Origin: VMDJ01 sp038146785
Lineage (GTDB): Bacteria; Pseudomonadota; Gammaproteobacteria; Chromatiales; Chromatiaceae
Assembly (NCBI GenBank): GCA_038146785.1
Contig: JAYQSI010000014.1
Coordinates: forward strand, 1-64,000
Direction of reading: 5' to 3'
DNA length: 64,000 bases
Below are positions 36,234 to 44,373 of the stretch, piece after piece. Made by a program: the position numbers and the translations under genes. Position 1 is the stretch's first letter. Every line of letters begins with the position of its first letter. Below the pieces are notes generated by a model that worked only from the letters and a program-made list of their open reading frames with translations, searched no databases and had not been told where the DNA came from.

Positions 36234-37292
36234 TGCAGCCATCTCCGCATTACGCTTTGACCAGCCATGGAACACGGCATTGACTAAGGTCGCTAATGGA
36301 ATAGCAAAGAACACTCCCCAGAAGCCCCAAATACCGCCAAAGACCAAGATCGAGACAATGATCGCCACTGGATGAAGGTTAACCACCTCACCAAACAATA
36401 AAGGCACAAGCACATTGCCATCGATCGCTTGCACGACCAGATAGGCAATCATCAGATACGCAAAATCAGGCGTGGTACCAAACTGCACCCAAGCAATCAC
36501 TACCACCGGCACCGTCACGACCGTTGCGCCAACATAAGGCACGATCACGGACAAACCCACCGCAACGGCTAACAACATGGCGTACTGCAAATCAAAGTAG
36601 GCAAAGACTGCATAGGTCGCCGCCCAAACAATCACGACTTCCCAGAACTTGCCGCGCACATAGTTAGCAATCTGAAGATCCACCTCATCCCATACTTTCG
36701 TTGCCAGACCTCGCTCCCCAGGCACAAAGTCAGCAAACCAACGCAAGATGGTCTCTTTATCTTTTAAGAAGAAGAACACCATCATCGGCATCAAAACCAA
36801 GTACACGACAAGCGTTAAGAAGCCCACAACCGACGATACGGATAGAGAGAGTAGCTGCTGCGTTGCACCGGTAATCTCAGTGCGCGCTTGGGCAAAGACC
36901 TGTTGAATTTGCTCAACCGAGATAATGTCTGGATAACGCTCGGGCAACATCATCAACAAACGCTGACCTTCCGCCACGATCGCTGGCAAGCCCTTAGCAA
37001 ACTGTGAGACCTGAACCGACAACATCGGTAACAAACCAAACAAGATCGCGCTCATACCGAGGATGAACAATGAAAAAACAAAGAGTACTGAGATCAAACG
37101 ATTGATACCCGAGCGCTGCATCAATCCAACCAAGCCTTCAAGAAGGTAAGCAATAACAATACTGGCCAGCACTGGCAGCAAGATATCGCCCATCACCAAG
37201 ATAATGGCGAAGACACCGATGAGACCCAGCGTCAGGAAAACAATTTGTGGATCAGAGAAGTTTCGTTTGAACCAATCGGTAACTAAACGCAT
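36225..37292 (-). CDS. AI-2E family (PerM-like) membrane protein
   Basis: A 355-residue inner-membrane protein of the AI-2E transporter/UPF0118 family. It has about eight helices: two pairs near the N terminus, a soluble region about 80-150 (LSVQVSQFAKGLPAIVAEGQ), then helices after residue 150 with the conserved GPYVGA-like VIVPYVGATVVTVPVV segment. Members include PerM and sodium/proton or peptide-signal exporters, so the substrate cannot be named. Its ATG overlaps the stop of the upstream small gene by one base (TGATG), so the two are coupled. Confidence 0.83.
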   Translation of the reverse strand: MRLVTDWFKRNFSDPQIVFLTLGLIGVFAIILVMGDILLPVLASIVIAYLLEGLVGLMQRSGINRLISVLFVFSLFILGMSAILFGLLPMLSVQVSQFAKGLPAIVAEGQRLLMMLPERYPDIISVEQIQQVFAQARTEITGATQQLLSLSVSSVVGFLTLVVYLVLMPMMVFFFLKDKETILRWFADFVPGERGLATKVWDEVDLQIANYVRGKFWEVVIVWAATYAVFAYFDLQYAMLLAVAVGLSVIVPYVGATVVTVPVVVIAWVQFGTTPDFAYLMIAYLVVQAIDGNVLVPLLFGEVVNLHPVAIIVSILVFGGIWGFWGVFFAIPLATLVNAVFHGWSKRNAEMAAAR

Positions 37293-37678
37293 CAGGCATC
37301 CTCAACAGAGTTTTTAGCATTGTAAGCAGTATACGCACTCTCAAACAGTGCCTGCAGATCATCAATCACATCATTCGCTGCACGACCCTGCATAACATGT
37401 GCACTCATTAGGGTAGATGCATCATGAAGCAAGGCTTCACGATTCAACATGGGATAGGTTTTCGCCAAACGTTTTATCGCTGCTACAACACTTTCCGCAT
37501 CAGGTCGCGGAATATCTAAAGGTGTTTGCGATACAGCAGACGCTTTGGGGCCACCCTGCTGCAACAATAAAAACTGCGCAAAATCGTACAGCGATTGCTG
37601 TCGGTCTGTACTCAGCTGCTCAAACACAGCGCTTAGCTGCGATACCGAAGATGTTGGTTTCTTTTTCGGTGGCAGCAT
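37292..37678 (-). CDS. Hypothetical 128-residue protein coupled to the PerM-like gene
   Basis: I do not recognise a family. The sequence begins MLPPKKKPTSSVSQLSAVFEQL; a helical region with SLYDFAQFLLLQQGG resembles the short 'membrane-free' helix seen in DUF2281-like proteins. It has a proline-rich linker (TPLDIPRPDAESV) and a C-terminal helical part. No cysteine, signal peptide or membrane helix is seen. It starts 7 bp after the LysR gene stop and its stop overlaps the PerM-like start, so it belongs to a LysR-hypothetical-PerM transcript. The coding call rests on tight packing and length. Confidence 0.7.
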   Translation of the reverse strand: MLPPKKKPTSSVSQLSAVFEQLSTDRQQSLYDFAQFLLLQQGGPKASAVSQTPLDIPRPDAESVVAAIKRLAKTYPMLNREALLHDASTLMSAHVMQGRAANDVIDDLQALFESAYTAYNAKNSVEDA

Positions 37679-37685
37679 CTAAGGC

Positions 37686-38591
37686 TTAGGCTGGCTTGTT
37701 CGCTTCGCAATAGTTACGCGCGAAGTCGAGCAATTCTTCGATCACACGGACACGGAACTTTTGCTTTTGATGCACAAATGAGAACGGGCGAGTCAACGGT
37801 GGATCGAGAGGCAGGGCCACTAGCGTACCCAAGCGTAATTCTTTCTGAATCGTTGCTGCTGATACCACAGAAATACCCATACCCGTCTCAACGGCACCTT
37901 TAACAGCTTCTGGGCTACCCAGCTCCATCGCGACGTGCATTTTTGACTTACATTCATCGCTGTTACAAATGTAGCTCGCGATGGCTTCACGCGTACCTGA
38001 ACCTTCCTCACGACAAATGAAGGGGAAGTTCAGCAACTCTTCCATAGAGATCGCTTTACGATCAGCAAACTCATGATTAGGCGGCATGATCGCAACAAGA
38101 CGATCATCACGACATTTTTCGACCACTAAGTTTTTATTGCCCACTGGCGCTTCAACAACACCTAGATCAATCGCATTACTCTCAACCATCGAGACAATGC
38201 CATCACTGTTTGAAACCTTGAGGTGAATCGATACATCAGGGTATTGCGTTCTAAAGTCACCCAATAAGGCCGGCAACATGTATTCAGCAATCGTTGTACT
38301 TGCGCCAATGGTGAGTGAGCCACTGATTTCACCGGTCATCTCACGTACGGTGTTATCCATCTCGGCATAGAGCTCAAAGATCTTGTCTGCGTATTCGTAA
38401 ACGCGCATACCAGCGTCAGTCAAACTAATGCGATTGTGCGTACGATCGAATAAACGGGTATTAAACGTTTCTTCTAACTGACGAACCTGAAAGGTAACCG
38501 CTGGCTGAGTCATGTGAAGTGATTCAGCGGCTTTAGTAAAACTCAATAAACGAGCAACGGTGTGAAACACCTGTAAACGACGGTCTGCCAT
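37686..38591 (-). CDS. LysR-type transcriptional regulator
   Basis: A 301-residue LTTR. The winged HTH is at the N terminus (LLSFTKAAESLHMTQPAVTFQVRQLE, cited as FTKAAESLHMTQPAVTFQ), and the effector-binding domain spans about 90-295, with GSLTIGASTTIAEYMLP and a TGMGISVVSA hinge strand. The HTH and effector domain resemble the CysB/CbbR-like group that senses sulfur or redox metabolites, but the ligand is unknown. It lies downstream of the rhd-tusA-dsrE2 cluster and is separated from it by a terminator, so it may regulate that cluster or the following PerM-like pair. Target inference is weak. Confidence 0.88.
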   Translation of the reverse strand: MADRRLQVFHTVARLLSFTKAAESLHMTQPAVTFQVRQLEETFNTRLFDRTHNRISLTDAGMRVYEYADKIFELYAEMDNTVREMTGEISGSLTIGASTTIAEYMLPALLGDFRTQYPDVSIHLKVSNSDGIVSMVESNAIDLGVVEAPVGNKNLVVEKCRDDRLVAIMPPNHEFADRKAISMEELLNFPFICREEGSGTREAIASYICNSDECKSKMHVAMELGSPEAVKGAVETGMGISVVSAATIQKELRLGTLVALPLDPPLTRPFSFVHQKQKFRVRVIEELLDFARNYCEANKPA

Positions 38592-38735
38592 CGTTAGCTC
38601 CTCTTCTCTAGTTGTTGTAATTTATTTTTATGCATCCGAAAACGGATTAATTCTGTTTATATAGTACTGCAAAAAACTCATTTATCGTTACAGAAAATCC
38701 TTACATTAGTGAATTTTAATGTACTTTTTGAGCAC

Positions 38736-38766
38736 AAAAAAACACCGCCTTATGGGCGGTGCTTTT
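38736..38766 (-). terminator. Terminator of the rhd-tusA-dsrE2 operon
   Basis: On the minus strand CACCGCC and GGCGGTG form a 7-bp stem (loop CATAA) followed by TTTTTTTG, about 30 bp after the dsrE2 stop. The opposite strand also ends in CTTTTT, but no plus-strand gene ends here. Confidence 0.9.
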
Positions 38767-38789
38767 TAGATCTAATTTATATATCAAGA

Positions 38790-39272
38790 TTAGATATACA
38801 AACAGACGTCTGATTCGCCAGCGAACTCGAAGAAACGAGCTGCGCCCGCATATTCAACGCCATCGATGAAATCAGCGGTATCCATTTCGAACAGATCCAC
38901 AGTCATCTGACAGGCGATCAAGCGAACTTCAGCTTCTTGAGAGAGCTCACGCAACTCTTCTAAGCTAGCAACGCCTTTGCTTGCCATCTTCTTTTTCATC
39001 ATGCTGGTCATCATCGCTTCCATACCTGGTAGCGCGGTCAACAAGGTTGGGAACCACTTGTCCATACCCATTGGCATTGGCATGCCTGGGTTACCGAGTG
39101 GAGAAACCTTAAGATCCAAATCTTTCTTCAACAGCTGCAAGCCGTAGAAAGTGAAGAAGATCTCAGTTTCATAGCCCAATGCCGCACCAGTCGACGCCAA
39201 GATGAATGGAGGGTAACCCCAGTCCAAGGTGCCTTTGGTTGCAATGATTGCTAACTTTTTTTCTTCCATCAT
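38790..39272 (-). CDS. dsrE2: Sulfur carrier/transferase DsrE2 (DsrE-like)
   Basis: DsrE2 belongs to the DsrE/F/H-like fold and acts with rhodanese and TusA in cytoplasmic persulfide transfer in sulfur oxidisers. The 160-residue protein has the family start KLAIIATKGTLDWGYPPFIL, AAALGYETEIFFTFYGLQLLKKDL (short form: EIFFTFYGLQLLKK), a low-complexity PMPMGMDKWFP loop and VRLIACQMTVDLFEM with the conserved cysteine, then GAARFFEFAGESDVCLYI. It is the last gene of rhd-tusA-dsrE2, 38 bp after tusA. The start could be 39272 or the next codon 39269. Confidence 0.93.
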   Translation of the reverse strand: MMEEKKLAIIATKGTLDWGYPPFILASTGAALGYETEIFFTFYGLQLLKKDLDLKVSPLGNPGMPMPMGMDKWFPTLLTALPGMEAMMTSMMKKKMASKGVASLEELRELSQEAEVRLIACQMTVDLFEMDTADFIDGVEYAGAARFFEFAGESDVCLYI

Positions 39273-39310
39273 TCTGCTCTCTTAAATAAGCAAGGGAATC
39301 GAAAAATCGA

Positions 39311-39541
39311 TTACGCCTTTTGAATGCGGAATACGAACTTGCCGCCTTCTTCGCCAGAATCTAGCAACTCGTTACCAGTTTGCTTAGCGAAAGCTTCGAA
39401 GTCTTTTACAGAACCTGGGTCAGTTGCAACGATGCGCAAAACCTTACCTGACTCCATACCCGCCAACGTTTTCTTAGCGCGCAAAATTGGTAGTGGGCAG
39501 TTCAAACCTGATGCATCTAGCTCTTCGTGAAATTCAGACAT
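39311..39541 (-). CDS. tusA: Sulfur carrier protein TusA
   Basis: TusA accepts persulfide on one cysteine and donates it to acceptors such as DsrEFH and DsrC in sulfur oxidisers. The 76-residue protein has the CPxP motif C15-P-L-P in SGLNCPLPILRAKK and the VLRIVATDPGSVKDFEAFAK fold segment. The start at 39541 (MSEFHEELDASG) lies 6 bp after GGAGG; an in-frame TTG two codons upstream overlaps that site and is rejected. It sits between the rhodanese and dsrE2 genes. Confidence 0.95.
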   Translation of the reverse strand: MSEFHEELDASGLNCPLPILRAKKTLAGMESGKVLRIVATDPGSVKDFEAFAKQTGNELLDSGEEGGKFVFRIQKA

Positions 39542-39647
39542 ATGCAACCTCCGGGAAGCTATATTTAACGTTTATGTAACAAAAATCGGTAAAACGTTAT
39601 ATTCCAATAAAGTGCGGAATGCAACCTACCCCAAAGGGCTAGAAAGC

Positions 39648-39983
39648 TTATGCGCGAGCGCGATCTGGAGCGACAATATCGAAGCCGTTTTGCGCCCAAG
39701 AAATGATGCCGCCACGCAAATTAATAGCATTATCAACACCTTGCTGAGCCAAGAACTGGCAAGCGTGATGTGAGCGAGCACCACTACGGCAATAAAGAAC
39801 CACATCTTTATCTTTCGGAAGGTCTTGCATACGCAAAGGGATCAAGTGCATCGCCCAATGCTCAGCACCAGGTAGAACACCCTGCGCCCATTCAGCATCG
39901 CTACGAATATCGAGCACCATGACGTCATCGCCAGCTGCAATGCGGCGCTGTAGTTCAGTTGCTTCAATCTCTTTAACTAACAT
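39648..39983 (-). CDS. Rhodanese of the rhd-tusA-dsrE2 cluster
   Basis: A single-domain rhodanese of 111 residues that loads sulfane sulfur onto TusA. The catalytic loop is C65-R-S-G-A-R in VVLYCRSGARSHHACQF, with the LDIRSDAEWAQGVLPGAEH substrate-side motif upstream. A second cysteine (C74) lies near the active loop. The start at 39983 (MLVKEIEATEL) follows GAGG; a longer in-frame extension upstream is not conserved. It heads the operon, with a sigma70-like promoter at 40033-40061, and diverges from cysG. Confidence 0.93.
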   Translation of the reverse strand: MLVKEIEATELQRRIAAGDDVMVLDIRSDAEWAQGVLPGAEHWAMHLIPLRMQDLPKDKDVVLYCRSGARSHHACQFLAQQGVDNAINLRGGIISWAQNGFDIVAPDRARA

Positions 39984-40032
39984 GTAAACCTCGTGAAATT
40001 TTCGCCTATCTGGCTGAAAAACCAATCAAAAT

Positions 40033-40061
40033 AGTATATTATAAAACTCTGATATATTCAA
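40033..40061 (-). promoter_or_regulatory. Candidate sigma70 promoter of rhd-tusA-dsrE2
   Basis: Reading on the minus strand, TTGAAT (-35, 40061-40056) is followed after exactly 17 bp by TATACT (-10, 40038-40033). The hexamers match 4/6 and 5/6 of consensus. The start codon at 39983 is about 45 bp downstream of the likely +1. The region is AT-rich. Confidence 0.6.
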
Positions 40062-40135
40062 GCTGAGCCTTTGCCTCCTGCGGTTTCTGAGGTAGATTGT
40101 GCGGCTGTTTTCGGGCCATTCCCGTGGGTTAATTC

Positions 40136-41587
40136 ATGCAACATCTACCGATTTTTTTTGATGTAAAACAACAACTTTGCGTCGTTATCGGCGGTGGAGA
40201 AATCGCCACTCGTAAAGTCTCTCTGCTGTGCCGCGCGCAAGCTAAGGTGCAGGTTGTCTCGCCAGAGCTCTGCCCTGCTCTACAAAACATGTTGGCCGAC
40301 GGCAAGATTGAGCACATCAGCAAAACCTACGCAGACAGCGACCTCGAAAATGCTGTTTTGGTGATTGGCGCGACCGATAATCTGGATGTAAATCGTCAGA
40401 TTGCCCAAACCGCGAAAGCTAAAGGCATCCCCGTTAACGTGGTCGATAACCCAGATGATGGCAACTTCATCATGCCGTCGATCATTGACCGCTCTCCCGT
40501 GGTGGCTGCGGTTTCAACCGGCGGCGCATCACCGGTATTGGCTCGCATGATTCGCACTCGCTTGGAATCACTTATTCCTGCTGGCTACGGCCGCCTAGCT
40601 GAGTTAGCCAGCAAATTCCGTAAACGCGTCAAAGAGGCGTTTGATAACAGCGAAGATCGCCGTCGTTTCTGGGATTGCATCTTCCAAGGTGGCGTTGCCG
40701 AACGCGTTTTCTCAGGTCACTTTGATGAAGCCGAGCACCTGCTTGAGCAAGAGCTCGAAAAAGCGAGCAAGTTGCAAGGCATGGGTGAGGTTTATTTGGT
40801 CGGTGCCGGTCCTGGTGATCCTGATCTACTGACCTTCCGTGCATTGCGTTTGATGCAGCAAGCTGATGTTGTGGTTTACGACCGCCTAGTCGCAAAGCCC
40901 ATCTTAGATATGACGCGCCGTGATGCTCGTCGTGTTTACGTGGGTAAAGAGCGTGACAATCACGCCATGCGCCAAGAAGAGATTAATCAATTGCTCGCTG
41001 ATCTGGCGAAAGAAGGCCATCGCGTATTACGCCTTAAAGGTGGTGACCCATTCATCTTTGGCCGTGGTGGCGAAGAGATCGACACCCTTGCAGCTCAAGG
41101 CGTGCCGTTCCAAGTTGTTCCAGGTGTGACCGCAGCAGCAGGTTGTGCCAGTTACGCCGGCATTCCACTGACCCATCGTGATTACGCCCAATCAGTGACC
41201 TTTGTGACTGGTCACCTGAAAGACAACACCATGAACCTAAACTGGGCGCAGTTAGCACAACCCGCCCAAACGATTGTGTTCTACATGGGTTTGAAAGGTT
41301 TACCTGTTATCAGCCGCGAGCTACAAGCGCATGGCATGCCAGGCAGCACACCTGCAGCACTGGTTCAGCAAGGCACCACACATAGCCAACGTGTTTTCAC
41401 TGGCACCATTGATACCCTGCCTGAAATCGCTGAGCGTGAGCAACCTAAGCCACCGACGCTGATCATCGTCGGCGATGTGGTTGAGCTACAAGAGAAGCTT
41501 TCGTGGTTCACACCACCCCAGACTTCAAGCCAAGGGGCAACAACACCTATCCTGCCGGGTACCGAACACAACGCGACTCGCGCATAA
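40136..41587 (+). CDS. cysG: Trifunctional siroheme synthase CysG
   Basis: CysG makes siroheme from uroporphyrinogen III, the cofactor of the DsrAB sulfite reductase. The 483-residue protein has an N-terminal precorrin-2 dehydrogenase/ferrochelatase domain (about 1-205) with the NAD-binding IGGGEIATRKV, D-rich ATDNLDVNRQIA and GASPVLAR. A C-terminal methyltransferase domain (about 215-460) has VYLVGAGPGDPDLLT, RLKGGDPFIFGRGGEE and VPGVTAAAGCASYAGIPLTHR. The last 25 residues are a non-conserved tail. It diverges from rhd-tusA-dsrE2 and is followed by a bidirectional terminator. Confidence 0.96.
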   Translation: MQHLPIFFDVKQQLCVVIGGGEIATRKVSLLCRAQAKVQVVSPELCPALQNMLADGKIEHISKTYADSDLENAVLVIGATDNLDVNRQIAQTAKAKGIPVNVVDNPDDGNFIMPSIIDRSPVVAAVSTGGASPVLARMIRTRLESLIPAGYGRLAELASKFRKRVKEAFDNSEDRRRFWDCIFQGGVAERVFSGHFDEAEHLLEQELEKASKLQGMGEVYLVGAGPGDPDLLTFRALRLMQQADVVVYDRLVAKPILDMTRRDARRVYVGKERDNHAMRQEEINQLLADLAKEGHRVLRLKGGDPFIFGRGGEEIDTLAAQGVPFQVVPGVTAAAGCASYAGIPLTHRDYAQSVTFVTGHLKDNTMNLNWAQLAQPAQTIVFYMGLKGLPVISRELQAHGMPGSTPAALVQQGTTHSQRVFTGTIDTLPEIAEREQPKPPTLIIVGDVVELQEKLSWFTPPQTSSQGATTPILPGTEHNATRA

Positions 41588-41613
41588 AAAAAGGGGCTTC
41601 ACGCCCCTTTTTT
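41586..41613. terminator. Bidirectional terminator between cysG and the rhodanese operon
   Basis: GGGGC / GCCCC with flanking A and T runs (about 11 bp of total stem, 5-base loop) lies right after the cysG stop and overlaps the rhodanese stop. On either strand it is followed by at least six T, so it should end cysG (plus) and the convergent atm1-rhodanese operon (minus). Confidence 0.92.
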
Positions 41614-42091
41614 AATATCCCACCCAATCAGCTGGCGTTCGTTGATCATCTCGAACAACCGAGGTGAAATATTCCTCAGCTTCATCGATATCGACTTCTT
41701 TACCCGCTTGATCTATCAAGGGTTGTTCATAATCGTTCCAACCACGCAGGCCAGTTTTCAACGAGGCAACATTCTTGTAACCCAAGACAATCATTGAGAA
41801 AGCCGCCATCAAGCTACGGTTACCCGAGCGACATACCACCACAACCTCTTTATCACGCGAACGAACCAATTCAGGAATCGTATCGTCGTAGTCCCAATCC
41901 ACACAGGATTCTAAGATGCCACGTGGCGCACTGATTGAATGTGGAATATGCATGGCGGCATATTCTTCCGGCTCGCGCACATCAACAATCACAAGATCCG
42001 GATTTTCAGCAAGACGCTCTTCTAAGTCCCACGGCATCAATTCCTTGATGTCCTTTATCGACGCTTCCATTAACTTCAAAAAACGATTCAT
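41612..42091 (-). CDS. Rhodanese-domain protein in the narX-narL operon
   Basis: A 159-residue single-domain rhodanese with the catalytic C87-R-S-G-N-R loop (VVVVCRSGNRSLMAAF) and the preceding LVIVDVREPEEYAAMHIPHSISAP motif. An N-terminal segment (MNRFLKLMEASIKDIKELM) and an acidic C-terminal tail (EVDIDEAEEYFTSVV) are extra to the fold. It is the last gene of the atm1-like to narL run, 15 bp after narL. Its partner is unknown; a sulfane-sulfur role in this sulfur oxidiser is plausible. Confidence 0.85.
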   Translation of the reverse strand: MNRFLKLMEASIKDIKELMPWDLEERLAENPDLVIVDVREPEEYAAMHIPHSISAPRGILESCVDWDYDDTIPELVRSRDKEVVVVCRSGNRSLMAAFSMIVLGYKNVASLKTGLRGWNDYEQPLIDQAGKEVDIDEAEEYFTSVVRDDQRTPADWVGY

Positions 42092-42106
42092 ATTACTACT
42101 CCGAAT

Positions 42107-42760
42107 CTAGTCGATATTACGCGCACATAACTTTTGCTCAACGGCGATCACTGCAGCTTCAACACGTGAGCTGATATCCAACTTTCGCAAAATCGACTTC
42201 ACGTGCAACTTTACGGTGCCATCACTGATACCCAAATTACGCGCGATTAACTTATTACTTTGTCCATCGGCTAACAAACACAAGATCTCTTTTTCTCGCT
42301 TGGTTAGATGGGTAAATGATTTACCTGGACTATCCGCCTCAGGTAAATCACCCTGCAAGGCTTTGGCAAGAATCATCGCGAGATCTGGCGCAACAACGGT
42401 TTGACCCGCCACAATATTTTTCAGCGCCTCGATAAGCTCATCTGGCTCCATATCTTTTAAAAGATAACCATTAGCACCGTTTTGTAGCGACTGAACCACA
42501 TCTGATTCATCACGACTGGTTGTCAGCATCACAATTGGCATTGCTGCGCCGCGCTGACGTAACTCGATCAACACTTGCAGACCATTCATCTGCGGCATAC
42601 GCATATCGAGCAAGACAACATCTGGCTCAAGCTCAGCGACTTTATCGATACCTTCATGGCAATTACCTAAAGCCGCGATAACTTCAATACCGCGACGTTC
42701 TAGCAATTCCCCTAGCCCCATTCGAAATAGAGCATGATCATCGATCATCAATATACGCAT
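42107..42760 (-). CDS. NarL/FixJ-family response regulator
   Basis: A 217-residue response regulator. The receiver domain has the acid pair D7-D8, phosphoacceptor D52 (VVLLDMRMPQMNG) and K102 (YLLKDMEPDEL). The C-terminal LuxR-type HTH has LTKREKEILCLLADGQSNKLIA and GISDGTVKLHVKSILRKL (cited as LTKREKEILCLLADGQ and GTVKLHVKSILRK), the NarL signature. It overlaps the kinase gene by one base, so it pairs with it. The likely output is control of respiratory or sulfur genes, but a target is not known, and nitrate sensing by the partner is not shown. Confidence 0.93.
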   Translation of the reverse strand: MRILMIDDHALFRMGLGELLERRGIEVIAALGNCHEGIDKVAELEPDVVLLDMRMPQMNGLQVLIELRQRGAAMPIVMLTTSRDESDVVQSLQNGANGYLLKDMEPDELIEALKNIVAGQTVVAPDLAMILAKALQGDLPEADSPGKSFTHLTKREKEILCLLADGQSNKLIARNLGISDGTVKLHVKSILRKLDISSRVEAAVIAVEQKLCARNID

Positions 42761-44373
42761 TAGATTATCCAGCGCTTTTCAGGCTGTTTTGATTTAGCAG
42801 ACGGTTGATAGTGTAACTCGACTTGAGTGCCTTCTCCTGCCTCACTCTCGATTCGCAATGTGCCGCCCAAGCGGTCAGCACGCTCTTCCATAATCGTCAG
42901 ACCAACATGCTCGCCCGGCTTACCTTGCTTGTCAGCACTATCAAAGCCCACACCATCATCCTCAACCAATAATGAAAGCCCTTTATCCTTATTGAAGGTC
43001 AATAACATACGGACCACATTTGCATTGGCATGCTTGCGGATATTGGCTAAGGCTTCTTGTGCAATACGCATGATCTGAACCTCTTCCGAGGGGCTTAATG
43101 CAGGATCTACCCATTCCTTTTGGAAGAAGGTTTTTACTCCGGTATCTTTTTCAAACGCTTTGGTCATATTTTCCAACGCATTGGCAAGACCTTTTTGATC
43201 AACTGGCGCACGGAAACTATGCAACAGTTCACGTAATTCATCGTGTGCTTCATCAATACCATTCTTCAAACGCACCATGTCGCCAGAGATCGATTGAGGA
43301 TCACCCTTTTGAATTTCATCTTGCAGCAAGCGAACTTGGAATCTCAAACTCGCCAAGGTTTGCGCTAAAGAATCATGTAGCTCATGCGCCAAGGCTGTCC
43401 GCTCATCAACAAGCGATAAACGTCTCGCCTCGATATCTGAACTTTGCTTAGCGACCGCCATACCAAGGTGGCTACCGATCGTTTCTAACAACTGCAGAAT
43501 ATCCTCGCGCTCAGACAAGCCATTCTTAGACACATGTAACTGGTATTGACCGAGCAACTGATCTTGATACTCAAGATTCACGGTGACCTTTTCAATCTGA
43601 TCATCGGTAAACATCGTGCGGCCTAATTTTTTGACGCAATGCAGCTCACGGTTTTCACACAAGATATCGCCAGGAGATAGTGCTTTACCGCAGACACATA
43701 AATCTAAAGGCAACATCTCACGCTCGCGCAAAATCTGGTTATTAGGCCCCATCGCCCCCACCAGACGTAACACACCATTCGGTTGCATTAAACGCACTGT
43801 CGCGGCTTGCGCATTCACCATTTGTTTCAGTATGCGTAAAAAGCGCAACAACAACTCATCTAGGCTATCCGCTTGGTTAATAGATGCTGCAACATCGTAG
43901 AGAATCTTTAGTGACGCTGTTTTTTGCGCTAAACGACTGGTTTGTTGCGCGACTCGTTGATCCATGTCGTCATAGAGCTCATTCAGTTCATCATTGATGC
44001 TACGGATATCCTCAACCATGTTTCTGAGCACACCAGGGGCATGTAATGAAATGTGCGTATTTGGCTCACCCGATATTACCCGGGCGATTGACGCTTCCAA
44101 TCGTGAGAGTGGATCAAGCAATCGGTTACGCATACGCGACAACATGATCCAAAACATAATAATCATGCTGACAACACTCACTCCGAGCATTTTCATTGCG
44201 TTATCAAAGTCGATTTTCTGCAGCACCATCAAAACAAAGACAGTGATGGCGCTAATCAAGGTAAAAGCAAACAACAACAGAGGCGCCAACATACCGACGC
44301 GATACATCATACCCAACACGCGGCCAGAAACCGCGCGCTCTGGACGAGTGCGACGTCGATTAATGACTGCCAT
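42760..44373 (-). CDS. NarX-like membrane histidine kinase with a cysteine-rich GAF region
   Basis: A 537-residue sensor kinase. Two hydrophobic segments (about 28-52 and 63-79) leave almost no periplasmic loop. Then come a HAMP-like linker (about 80-145) and a GAF-like domain (about 150-310) with cysteines at 226, 228, 239 and 246 (CVCGKAL, ILCENRELHC). Last is the HisKA_3/HATPase region, with H333 in ALAHELHDSLAQ and the ATP lid LLVEDDGVGF and MEERADRLGGTL. The central cysteines resemble the NarX/NarQ cysteine module; the missing periplasmic sensor suggests a cytoplasmic or membrane redox signal instead of nitrate. Confidence 0.9.
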   Translation of the reverse strand: MAVINRRRTRPERAVSGRVLGMMYRVGMLAPLLLFAFTLISAITVFVLMVLQKIDFDNAMKMLGVSVVSMIIMFWIMLSRMRNRLLDPLSRLEASIARVISGEPNTHISLHAPGVLRNMVEDIRSINDELNELYDDMDQRVAQQTSRLAQKTASLKILYDVAASINQADSLDELLLRFLRILKQMVNAQAATVRLMQPNGVLRLVGAMGPNNQILREREMLPLDLCVCGKALSPGDILCENRELHCVKKLGRTMFTDDQIEKVTVNLEYQDQLLGQYQLHVSKNGLSEREDILQLLETIGSHLGMAVAKQSSDIEARRLSLVDERTALAHELHDSLAQTLASLRFQVRLLQDEIQKGDPQSISGDMVRLKNGIDEAHDELRELLHSFRAPVDQKGLANALENMTKAFEKDTGVKTFFQKEWVDPALSPSEEVQIMRIAQEALANIRKHANANVVRMLLTFNKDKGLSLLVEDDGVGFDSADKQGKPGEHVGLTIMEERADRLGGTLRIESEAGEGTQVELHYQPSAKSKQPEKRWII

